Below are positions 1 through 7,207 of a DNA stretch of 62,033 nucleotides, piece by piece. Source of the stretch: SAR202 cluster bacterium Io17-Chloro-G2 (GTDB taxonomy: Bacteria > Chloroflexota > Dehalococcoidia > Lucifugimonadales > UBA3495); NCBI GenBank assembly GCA_002816875.1, contig MUCP01000026.1, positions 1-62,033 of the forward strand. The letters run 5' to 3'. Both the position numbers and the translations under genes were made by a program. The first letter of the stretch is position 1. Each line of letters begins with the position of its first letter. The notes under the pieces are model-generated. The model ran no database searches, was not told the origin of the DNA, and worked only from the letters and a program-made list of their open reading frames with translations.

Positions 1-28
1 AAAAAAACCCGGCCTTCGTGGCCGGGTT
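1..28 (-). terminator. Intrinsic terminator after the left cobalamin riboswitch
   Basis: Read on the minus strand, a 9-bp stem (AACCCGGCC / GGCCGGGTT) with loop ACGAA is followed by an uninterrupted U run that reaches the window edge. It lies about 50 nt past the B12 box of the riboswitch at 76-285, the usual place for a transcription-terminating expression platform. The controlled gene must be left of base 1. Confidence 0.85.
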
Positions 29-75
29 CTGAACGTCACAGCTCCTACCTCTATTCCGCGAAGGCGTCAAGTCGA

Positions 76-285
76 ACCTGAGAGCAGGTCTCCTGGCTTC
101 TGGCTAAAATTCGCGCTCTCCATGCCTTCCCATCCGCCTGCGGCGGACAGTGACTCCGCCTAGGGCGGATGCGGGGAGCGCTCACCAGTTACAGTGGCGG
201 GACCGCGCCGGACTTACACCGGCTTCCCTTTTCAGCCCCGAGTACTCGGGGCCGCAATCAGGCTAGATTCGGTTGTTAAAGATGT
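76..285 (-). promoter_or_regulatory. Cobalamin (B12) riboswitch
   Basis: The minus strand shows the B12 box (GCCAGGAGACCTGC, within 82-100) and the conserved upstream core: a GGGAAGCCGGTG segment, then AGTCCGGCGC and CCCGCCACTGTAACTGG. Both are hallmarks of the adenosylcobalamin riboswitch family. The variable arm at 131-171 is an unusual nested palindrome (outer arms CATCCGCC / GGCGGATG) resembling interspersed repeats elsewhere in the window. The element follows the 141-aa gene at 341-766 and precedes an intrinsic terminator, so it probably represses a B12 synthesis or uptake gene beyond the left edge. Confidence 0.92.
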
Positions 286-340
286 TGCCCTTACAAGAGC
301 GGCAAGCCGTTAGTTGGCGCCTATGTACGTGCTGACCGGG

Positions 341-766
341 TTAATTCGCGGGTTGCCGGGGCCGTTTCGCGAAGATGATGCCATCCCGGCCCACATATCT
401 TTCCCGCATGTCCTCGAACACCTTCATTTTATCCGGCTGTAGCTCGGTGCGCTTCTGGTTCTCGTCCAGATACGGGTTGGGGAAATAACTGCGCAAGAGC
501 GTTTCTTCCTTTTCGTTGGAGAACCTCACGTAATACGAGAGAAGATCGCCGTGGCTTTCCGCCTCTACGAACTGGATCCCCGTGACGGTGTCGATCCCCA
601 AGTGGAAGTGCCAGTTGTCCGCCTCAACCGTGACCCAACCATTGGAAAACTCTGGCTCTTTGATGCCCGTGGAGTCATTCTCGCTCACCACATCACCGCC
701 GCCCACGACCCACATCATCTTATCGTCTTTGGCCAGTTCTGTAACAAGTTCCAACGCTATTTCCAC
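341..766 (-). CDS. Conserved-looking hypothetical protein, third gene of the B12-regulated unit
   Basis: This 141-residue protein is not one I can assign to a family with confidence. It has no signal peptide or membrane segment and looks like a soluble alpha/beta protein. A central aromatic- and His-containing stretch (DNWHFHLG, residues about 50-57) is followed by IQFVEAESHGD and then LRSYFPNPYLDE. The start is GTG at 766, supported by an AGGAGG Shine-Dalgarno at 773-778 with a 6-nt gap. It lies 40 bp after cobN on the same strand, downstream of a cobalamin riboswitch, so a role linked to B12 or tetrapyrrole metabolism is plausible. A ChuX-like tetrapyrrole-binding fold was considered but is not supported by a clear motif. 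Confidence 0.75.
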   Translation of the reverse strand: MEIALELVTELAKDDKMMWVVGGGDVVSENDSTGIKEPEFSNGWVTVEADNWHFHLGIDTVTGIQFVEAESHGDLLSYYVRFSNEKEETLLRSYFPNPYLDENQKRTELQPDKMKVFEDMRERYVGRDGIIFAKRPRQPAN

Positions 767-806
767 AGATCGCCTCCTTTTTTAAGGATACAAGCTGTTA
801 CCTGCA

Positions 807-3800
807 TCAGGTCCGGCCAACCTCTTGCCGGGCTTCCAGGTCGGCCTCCAGTTCCAGGTAGAGTTCCTCCAGCTTCTGCCGCATGTCCGGCGGTGGTGAT
901 TCCCAGAGACCCCGCTGGATGGCCTCCAGAAGCCGTTCAACGACGCTTTTCAACGCCCAAGGATTGCTTTCCTGGAAGAACTGCCGCGTTTCCGGGTCAA
1001 ACACATACGACTCGGTGACGCCCTCGTACATCCAATCTTCCACCACCTGGGCCGTGGCGTCGTAGCCGAACATGTAATCCACCGTGGCGGCCAGTTCGAA
1101 CGCGCCTTTATAGCCGTGCCGTTTCATGGAAGAGACCCATTTGGGGTTGACCACTCTGGTGCGAAAAACCCGGCGGGCCTCGTCCTGCAGGTCCCTGACC
1201 CTAGACCGCGAAGGGTCTGCGCTGTCGCCGAAGAATTGGCGGGGGCTGCGGCCCGTCAAGGCCCGCACGGTGGCAATCATGCCGCCATGGTACTGCATAT
1301 AATCGTCGCTGTCGAAGATGTCATGCTCGCGATTGTCCTGATTTTTTGCGGCCACCACGATCTGGCCGAACCGTCGGCGGAATTCCTGGCGGGCATGAAC
1401 GCCGTGCTCCTGTTGGGTGTAGGCGTACCCTCCCCAGGCGGCATACACCTCGGCCAGGTCGTTCACCGTCTCCCAGTTGCGCTCCTCCAGCACCTGTAGG
1501 ATGCCCGCGCCGTAGGTCCCCGGCTTGCTGCCAAAGATCCGATATAGGGAAGCGGCCTTGGAGCCCTCACCCTCGGTCCCTCTCCCTGAGGGAGAGGGAA
1601 GGTCGTCGGACCAGGGTGAGGGCGTCGTGTCCTCTGCCAAGTGCTTTGCCACTAGGTTGTCTTCAGCAGATTCATCCAAAGACGCGGCAAGTTCCACCCC
1701 CTGGTCCAACAGGTTTATCAGGTTGGGAAAGGCGTCGCGGAAAAAGCCGCTGATGCGGACGGTAACGTCTATGCGAGGCCGGCCCAAGTCTTCTAGAGGA
1801 ATGACTTCCAGGCCCACCACCCGGCGGCTCTCTTGCTGCCAAACTGGGCGCACGCCTAGAAGGGCTAGGATTTGGGCGATGTCGTCGCCGTGGGTGCGCA
1901 TGGCTGAGGTGCCCCAGACCACCAAACCCACCATCTCCGGGTACGCCCCCTCCTCGGCGAGGTATTTCTCCAACAGGGCGTCCGCCAGGGCCTTGCCCGT
2001 CTCCCAGGCGGCCGGTGAAGGTATCGTCTTCGGATCGACCGAATAGAAGTTGCGGCCGGTTGGGAGGATGCCGGCCATGCCCCGGGTGGGCGCGCCGCTG
2101 GGACCGGGCGGCACGAACCGGCCTTCCAGACCATTAAGGAGATTACCGATTTCGTCGGGGGTTTTCAGCAACGCCGGATACAGTATCTCCGCGGTGTAAC
2201 CCAAGACCGTCTCGGTGGCGGGATCGGCCTTGCCAAGGAGCCGGCGGACGACGTTGGGGACCTCTCCGGAACGGAAGTTCTCGTCCAGCAACTTTTGGAA
2301 GCATAGGCGGGCTAGGGTCTCCAGTCGCTCCAGCAGGTCTCCGTTGGTGCGCGCGGGGGATTCTAAGTCGAGACCGGCCAAAACTTCCGGAGCGGCGCTG
2401 GAAAGAGGCGCTCCCAAATCGTCATTGATCTGGTCATAATCCAGGTCCAGCGCCTCGGCCAACGACCGCCTCAGGCTGGGGACCTGGCTGGAATTGGGCA
2501 GGCGGGTCAAAGAACTCAACAACCCAATGAGCTGATCGCCCTGGGGAGTTTCGCCCAGGGTGTGGAGCCCGTCTTTGATTTGGGCGTCTTTTAACTCGCA
2601 CAGATAACCGTCGATCTCCAGTATGAATCCGCCAAAGTCCTCGGGCTGGTCGTAGATGCCCAGGTCCCGGTTTAGCTCGGCTTCCTGGGTCAATTCCCAG
2701 ATCTGCTTTTCCAGTATGGGCAGCTTGCTGGGGTCCAAGGTCTGGCACTGGTAATGCTCGTCCATCAACTGTTCCAGCCGGGCGATTTCGCCGTAGCTAT
2801 CGGCCGAGGTCATGGGCGGGATCAGGTGGTCGACGACGGTGGCGTGACTGCGCCGTTTTGCCTGGGCGCCCTCACCGGGGTTATTGATTATGAAGGGGTA
2901 GAACAGCGGCAGGTCGCCCAAGGCCACCTCGGGGTAGCAGGACTCGGAAAGGCCGATCCCCTTGCCCGGAAGCCATTCCAGGGTGCCGTGTTTGCCCACG
3001 TGGACCATGGCGTCGGCCTTGAATATCTCACGGATCCAGTGATAGTAGGCAATGTAATGGTGGGTGGGAGTGAGGTCGGGGCTATGGTAGACGGCGATGG
3101 GATTTTCGCCGAATCCCCGGGGCGGTTGGACCCCAACGAAGATGTTTCCCAGTTGGATGCCGGCGATGGCCACGCTGCCGTTGGAGCGGTACACCTGCCC
3201 CGGCGGGTCGCCCCAAGCCTCTTGCAACTCGTTCTTGACCTGGCCAGGGAAACCCTTGAACCACCTGGCGTATCTTTCGCTGGACACATGCCCCACCGCC
3301 AAGCGGAGCTGCTCCTCGGTCAGGGTGTCGACATCGTTGCTGCACCGCTCGATGATGCGGTGGACTAAAGCATCGGCGCTTTCGGGAATGTCGTCCACCC
3401 GGTATCCGGCGCCCTTCATGGCGTGGAGAAGGTTTATCACCGAAGCGGGGGTGTCCAATCCAACGGCGTTGCCGATACGGGCGTCCTTGGTGGGATAGTT
3501 GCTGAGGATTATTGCCACGCGCTTGTCGGCGTTGGACCTCAGCCGCAACGACGCCCACTTGACGGCCAGCCTGGCCACCAGGTCCACCCGGTCTTTCCTT
3601 GGGACATATCGCTGCAACTTGGCGTTCAATGGGCCGTTGCGGGCGGATTGGGTCTCCTCTTTGAAAGAGATGGGCACGGAGATGATGCGGCCGTCGAATT
3701 CGGGCAGTGCCACGTTCATGGCCGTGTCGATGGGGCCTAGGCCCAGGGAGCTCTCTTGCCAATCGCCCTCCGTACCGGTGCTGATGATGGCCTGGATCAT

Positions 3801-4685
3801 GGGCACGTCGAGCTGTTGGAGGTAATCCGCCGGCCATCCCGTGGCAAAGGTGGGGCCGCCGAACTCGGGTTCGCTGTTTAGGTCGCTCATGGACATGGCC
3901 ATGGTGTTGACTATGCAATGGACCCTGGGAAGGCCATCGGCGCTGGTTAATATCTGTGTGAAGGTGCGATTGGGCTCGCTTTCTCCATCGGGGTTGTGCT
4001 TCAGGCTGTAGCTGAACACCGGTAAAACGTTGGCGCCCAGTTCCTCCAGACTGCGGATCAATGCGTCGATGGCTTGGAGATTGCCGCTCATCCAATGGGC
4101 CCGGTAGAAAAGCACCCCCACCGATGGCGCTCCGGGCTTAAAATGGTCTTTGACGTAGGTATCGGCGTCGACTGGCCCAGTGAGGTCCGCGGTGTGATCG
4201 GGATGGTAAACGCCCTCCCAAGGAAGGGGGGCAGGGGCATCGTGGCCGTGATCCGTGCTTAAGTAAGAGTCGCTGAGGAACAGAAACAGGTTGGCCATAT
4301 TCTGGATGCCGCCCCGCATCAGGTACGAGAAAACCGTGTCCACTTCCGCCGGCGGGACCGAACAGGCTGCCACCAAATCCTGGTCCCATTCCTCATGCCC
4401 TGGACAGGCGATGAGCGGCACGCCCTTGGCCCGGCAGATGCTCACCAACGCATCGAATACCTCGGGCATCGCCTGTTTCCCGCCCAGCAACCGCAACAGG
4501 ACCACATCAGCGGAGGACGCCGCTTCTAGCAGCCCTTCTTGGGTCTCCTGGGTGGTTACAAACACCGGATTGTAGGCAGTTACCCTTGCAAAGCCTTTAG
4601 GCAAACCGGCCAGTGCCCGGTCGGCGGCAAGAATGTCGGTGTCGGCCGTGGAGACAAAGAGGATGGTTTTTCGTTTGGCCGGCAT
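807..4685 (-). CDS. cobN: Cobaltochelatase subunit CobN (CobN/Mg-chelatase H family)
   Basis: The 1292-residue length matches the large CobN/BchH-type chelatase subunit, which inserts cobalt into the corrin ring with ATPase partner subunits; no partners are visible here. The family signature HVGKHGTLEWLPGK and the following NNPGEGAQAKRRSHATVVDHL are present, as is a C-terminal region with MKRHGYKGAFELAATVDYMFGYD. The ATG start at 4685 is 18 bp after cbiE, so the two are cotranscribed behind the cobalamin riboswitch at 5645-5830. Residues about 1022-1041 are encoded by an in-frame palindromic repeat (1564-1622), which adds a Pro/Ser/Gly/Glu-rich insert to a variable linker without breaking the frame. 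A paralogous magnesium chelatase H role is unlikely given the B12 context. Confidence 0.93.
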   Translation of the reverse strand: MPAKRKTILFVSTADTDILAADRALAGLPKGFARVTAYNPVFVTTQETQEGLLEAASSADVVLLRLLGGKQAMPEVFDALVSICRAKGVPLIACPGHEEWDQDLVAACSVPPAEVDTVFSYLMRGGIQNMANLFLFLSDSYLSTDHGHDAPAPLPWEGVYHPDHTADLTGPVDADTYVKDHFKPGAPSVGVLFYRAHWMSGNLQAIDALIRSLEELGANVLPVFSYSLKHNPDGESEPNRTFTQILTSADGLPRVHCIVNTMAMSMSDLNSEPEFGGPTFATGWPADYLQQLDVPMIQAIISTGTEGDWQESSLGLGPIDTAMNVALPEFDGRIISVPISFKEETQSARNGPLNAKLQRYVPRKDRVDLVARLAVKWASLRLRSNADKRVAIILSNYPTKDARIGNAVGLDTPASVINLLHAMKGAGYRVDDIPESADALVHRIIERCSNDVDTLTEEQLRLAVGHVSSERYARWFKGFPGQVKNELQEAWGDPPGQVYRSNGSVAIAGIQLGNIFVGVQPPRGFGENPIAVYHSPDLTPTHHYIAYYHWIREIFKADAMVHVGKHGTLEWLPGKGIGLSESCYPEVALGDLPLFYPFIINNPGEGAQAKRRSHATVVDHLIPPMTSADSYGEIARLEQLMDEHYQCQTLDPSKLPILEKQIWELTQEAELNRDLGIYDQPEDFGGFILEIDGYLCELKDAQIKDGLHTLGETPQGDQLIGLLSSLTRLPNSSQVPSLRRSLAEALDLDYDQINDDLGAPLSSAAPEVLAGLDLESPARTNGDLLERLETLARLCFQKLLDENFRSGEVPNVVRRLLGKADPATETVLGYTAEILYPALLKTPDEIGNLLNGLEGRFVPPGPSGAPTRGMAGILPTGRNFYSVDPKTIPSPAAWETGKALADALLEKYLAEEGAYPEMVGLVVWGTSAMRTHGDDIAQILALLGVRPVWQQESRRVVGLEVIPLEDLGRPRIDVTVRISGFFRDAFPNLINLLDQGVELAASLDESAEDNLVAKHLAEDTTPSPWSDDLPSPSGRGTEGEGSKAASLYRIFGSKPGTYGAGILQVLEERNWETVNDLAEVYAAWGGYAYTQQEHGVHARQEFRRRFGQIVVAAKNQDNREHDIFDSDDYMQYHGGMIATVRALTGRSPRQFFGDSADPSRSRVRDLQDEARRVFRTRVVNPKWVSSMKRHGYKGAFELAATVDYMFGYDATAQVVEDWMYEGVTESYVFDPETRQFFQESNPWALKSVVERLLEAIQRGLWESPPPDMRQKLEELYLELEADLEARQEVGRT
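1564..1622. repeat. Nested palindromic repeat inserted in frame in cobN
   Basis: Outer arms CCCTCACCCT (1564-1573) and AGGGTGAGGG (1613-1622) enclose an inner palindrome CCCTCTCCC-TGA-GGGAGAGGG. The copy is 59 bp and translates on the cobN strand as an LPSPSGRG...EGEG-type peptide with no stop. Peptides of this kind are frequent in environmental bacterial proteins and mark a mobile palindromic element. Confidence 0.85.
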
Positions 4686-4702
4686 CTTTTAGATCACATC
4701 CA

Positions 4703-5428
4703 TCAGATGACGCTCCGGGCGTCGGCTTCCCGCCCCGCGTGGAGCTCCGGTATTGGGAAAACCAAAATGGTCAGATCACTGAACTCCTGGGACAGGGCGG
4801 CGCACTCCTCAAGGCTTCCCTGCCACTCCGCTTCGCCCTCCAGGCTTAACCTCTGATAGACCGTCAACGGGCGGGTACGAGAGATACCTTCGTCCAGCAG
4901 CCGGGACGCTATAACAGCGGGCATAAGGTCGAACGGGCGGGGCAGCAACACGACGTGGCGCTGGTTTTCCTTGAGATAGTGGACCAATTCAAGCAGGTCG
5001 GATACGGGTTCCTTTCGCTGGTGCAGGGTGATGAACACCACGTCTTCCAGGGAGATACCCGCTTTGGCACAGGCCATTTGCACCGAGCTAATGCCCGGGA
5101 TCAGCTCTAGCCGGTCTACCCGGCGCTTGACTCGCAACAGCAACTCCCTGGCTGACACGTTCAGGTCGCCCCAGCAGCAGACGACGCAGTCCTTGCCCAG
5201 GGCTGCTTGCTGGCCGGCATATTCCAGGACCTCTTCTTGGTCCCGGTAAGCCATGGGCCGCACCTCGGCGTTTTCCAGCCATGGTGTCACCACGTCCAGC
5301 ACGGTCTTGAATCCCACCACCAAATCGGCCTTCTGCAGGGCTTGTTGGCCCCGCAAGGTTAGCATCCTGGCGTCCCCCGGACCGACGGCTACTATGGTGA
5401 TAGATGTGTCTTTGTTTTCATGGGTCAT
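4703..5428 (-). CDS. cbiE: Precorrin-6Y C5,15-methyltransferase, CbiE-type (C5-methylating) domain
   Basis: This 241-residue protein has the tetrapyrrole methylase fold: an N-terminal ITIVAVGPGDARMLTLRG motif with the SAM-binding GPGD, then LIPGISSVQMACAKAGISLED near the middle, and a C-terminal strand (FSDLTILVFPIP). The GISS-x-Q and L-E-D pattern is closest to CbiE, which methylates C5 of the corrin ring in cobalamin synthesis. The CbiT decarboxylating half found in CobL-type fusions is absent. It is the first gene behind the riboswitch at 5645-5830 and is followed closely by cobN. Other members of the CobI/J/M methylase superfamily are the main alternatives for the exact position methylated. 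Confidence 0.85.
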   Translation of the reverse strand: MTHENKDTSITIVAVGPGDARMLTLRGQQALQKADLVVGFKTVLDVVTPWLENAEVRPMAYRDQEEVLEYAGQQAALGKDCVVCCWGDLNVSARELLLRVKRRVDRLELIPGISSVQMACAKAGISLEDVVFITLHQRKEPVSDLLELVHYLKENQRHVVLLPRPFDLMPAVIASRLLDEGISRTRPLTVYQRLSLEGEAEWQGSLEECAALSQEFSDLTILVFPIPELHAGREADARSVI

Positions 5429-5520
5429 GATTTGCTAGGGTTCCAAACCTTCATTTAGTACGGTCACGTTATTTCAAGACGGGATATTTCGTTAACGGCC
5501 CCACTGCCAAACCCCGGGGC

Positions 5521-5551
5521 AAAAAAAGCCCCGGCTCCATCGACGCCGGGG
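5521..5551 (-). terminator. Intrinsic terminator (expression platform of cobalamin riboswitch)
   Basis: On the minus strand CCCCGGC, a 9-nt loop and GCCGGGG are followed by C and seven U. It lies between the riboswitch B12 box (about 5652-5669) and the cbiE start at 5428, the position needed for ligand-controlled termination. Confidence 0.88.
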
Positions 5552-5644
5552 TAAATGTACGTTCCGTATAGCAAGATAGCGACGGCGGCCACTGGGGGAC
5601 GCCTCGCACCGGAACCTTTCTGTTCAGCGCAGACTAGAGCTCCG

Positions 5645-5830
5645 CCTTCCCGGGCAGGGTTCCTGGCTCACGAGATGAATCATATTCTGGGAGGTGGGGG
5701 TCTGCCCGCGGCAGGCCCAGGTCCCAAGAATCATCAACCCCGTACACAGTGGCGCAACCGCGGCGGATTCGCACCGCCTTCCCCAAATTAAGCCGGCTGG
5801 GCGCCTCGGGAGGACAATCTGTTGTTAATG
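5645..5830 (-). promoter_or_regulatory. Cobalamin (B12) riboswitch controlling cbiE-cobN
   Basis: The minus strand has the B12 box (GAGCCAGGAACCCTGCC, about 5652-5669) and the upstream conserved core GGGGAAGGCGGTGCGAATCC followed by GCGCCACTGTG. A promoter sits at 5877-5905 and a terminator at 5521-5551, giving the complete architecture of a B12-repressed transcription unit. The 186-nt span is approximate at its 5' end. Confidence 0.93.
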
Positions 5831-5876
5831 TTGTGGTCCGGGAGATACGGTGGAACTAGGGTCCCGGAGCACAATC

Positions 5877-5905
5877 ACTCTAAACCGGCGGCCGTTGTAT
5901 GTCAA
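5877..5905 (-). promoter_or_regulatory. Sigma-70-type promoter of the cbiE-cobN unit
   Basis: On the minus strand a perfect -35 TTGACA (5905-5900) is separated by 17 bp from TAGAGT (5882-5877). Transcription would start near 5870, about 40 nt before the riboswitch core. Confidence 0.7.
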
Positions 5906-6004
5906 TAAGAAGGACGGGCCGTTGCTCCAACGCCCTACCGGCGGAGGGACCACACCGCCGGGGTAAAAATGGCCTGTTTTGTATTCGGCCAAGCGGTATT
6001 TTAG

Positions 6005-6033
6005 TTGACACGCGAGCCCAGGATTGGTACAGT
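6005..6033 (+). promoter_or_regulatory. Sigma-70-type promoter of the str-S10 ribosomal cluster
   Basis: TTGACA (6005-6010), a 17-bp spacer and TACAGT (6028-6033) lie 35 bp before the rpsL ATG. It is divergent from the cbiE promoter, leaving about 100 bp between the two -35 boxes. Confidence 0.72.
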
Positions 6034-6068
6034 AGCAGGCGTTGTCTTTCGACAAGCGGGGATTACGC

Positions 6069-6485
6069 ATGCCTACAGTAAATCAACTAGTCCGAAAAGG
6101 CCGAAGCCCGGTCCATAAGAAGACCAAAGCTCCGGCGTTGCACTATGTTCAAAACTCTTTGAAGAACCGGGTGCGGTACGGTCCGGGGTGCCCTCAGAGG
6201 CGGGGCGTGTGCATTCAGGTGCGCACCATGACCCCCAAAAAGCCCAACTCGGCGCTACGCAAGATCGCCCGTGTCCGCCTGACCAATGGGGTCGAGATCA
6301 CCGCCTACATCGGCGGTGAAGGGCATAACCTTCAGGAACACTCTGTGGTGCTGGTCCGTGGCGGAAGGGTCAAGGACCTGCCCGGCGTCAGATATCACGT
6401 TGTTCGCAGCGCCCTTGACTGTGAAGGGGTTCAGGAGCGCCGCCAAGGCCGCAGCAAATACGGGGCAGACCGGCCCCGGGCCTAG
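6069..6485 (+). CDS. rpsL: 30S ribosomal protein S12
   Basis: The 138-residue protein belongs to the decoding center. It begins [11 protein letters not shown] and contains the universally conserved [11 protein letters not shown] loop and [14 protein letters not shown] roughly 12-residue insert (around [14 protein letters not shown]) precedes CPQRRGVC, as in the longer S12 proteins of several phyla. I chose the ATG at 6069 because it gives the canonical MPTVNQ start; an upstream in-frame start at 6042 would add nine non-conserved residues. No strong Shine-Dalgarno is visible, and the inferred leader is only about 30 nt. First gene of the str-type segment. Confidence 0.97.
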   Translation: MPTVNQLVRKGRSPVHKKTKAPALHYVQNSLKNRVRYGPGCPQRRGVCIQVRTMTPKKPNSALRKIARVRLTNGVEITAYIGGEGHNLQEHSVVLVRGGRVKDLPGVRYHVVRSALDCEGVQERRQGRSKYGADRPRA

Positions 6486-6560
6486 ACCCAGCAGGACCGT
6501 CGCTAAACTACAGCCATTCCCCTCGATTTTTCGCCGGGATTTGGGCAAGGTGTATTTTTT

Positions 6561-7031
6561 ATGTCTAGAAGAAGACCGGCCGTTCTCCGGGAGATCCCTC
6601 CCGATGCCCTCTATGGAAATCTGGAATTGGCCAAGTTCATCAACCGGTTGATGCAAAGGGGCAAGAAGACCACCGCCCAGCGCATCGTTTACAAAGCATT
6701 CGAGATCATCCAGGAACAGTCCAATCGGGACCCCGTGGAAATATTCGAGATGGCCATGAGAAACGCCACCCCCATGGTGGAAGTTAAACCCAAACGGGTG
6801 GGCGGGGCCACTTATCAGGTGCCTACGGAATTGCGGCGCAACCGCAGTGAAGCCTTGGCCCAGCGCTGGTTGATCCGGGGGGCCCGGGCCCGTGCAGGCA
6901 TGCCCATGCGGAACGGACTTGCCCAGGAACTGATGGAGGCCTCACGGGGCGAGGGTTCGGCGGTGCGCCGAAAGGACGAATTGCACCGCATGGCGGAAGC
7001 CAACCGGGCCTTCGTTCACTACCGCCGTTAG
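6561..7031 (+). CDS. rpsG: 30S ribosomal protein S7
   Basis: The 156-residue length is the family norm. S7 nucleates assembly of the 30S head by binding the 16S rRNA 3' domain. The N-terminal MSRRRPAVLREIPPDALYGN, the central RVGGATYQVPTELR and the basic C-terminal ANRAFVHYRR are all characteristic. It follows rpsL by 75 bp and precedes fusA, the usual str order. The start ATG is preceded by a U-rich stretch rather than a clear Shine-Dalgarno. Confidence 0.97.
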   Translation: MSRRRPAVLREIPPDALYGNLELAKFINRLMQRGKKTTAQRIVYKAFEIIQEQSNRDPVEIFEMAMRNATPMVEVKPKRVGGATYQVPTELRRNRSEALAQRWLIRGARARAGMPMRNGLAQELMEASRGEGSAVRRKDELHRMAEANRAFVHYRR

Positions 7032-7207
7032 TCACTGCCTGGTGGGGAGTCAACGCAACAGCGATCCAAAACGCAAGCAAGATTGATCTAAGAGAAGATC
7101 AATAAGGAAATTTTAAAGGAGAAGTTAGACCTAGTCCCTCGCAACCTCCCGCTAAATCAGGCGGCCCCCTTGTTTAGTAGGCAGCCAGGCCCTAAGTCGA
7201 CCGCATC
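7032..7207 (+). other. rpsG-fusA intergenic leader with a hairpin
   Basis: This 176-bp spacer holds an exact 8-bp inverted repeat, ATTGATCT (7082-7089) and AGATCAAT (7096-7103), with a 6-nt loop. A Shine-Dalgarno-like AAAGGAG follows near 7117-7123 but has no start codon close by; fusA starts 85 bp later. No U run follows the hairpin, so it is not an obvious intrinsic terminator. It may be an mRNA control site or the remnant of a lost small gene. Confidence 0.5.

Noticed and set aside
5825-6070. Minus-strand 81-codon frame ahead of cbiE
   Set aside because: It contains the promoter at 5877-5905 and would end inside the riboswitch; no conserved motif.
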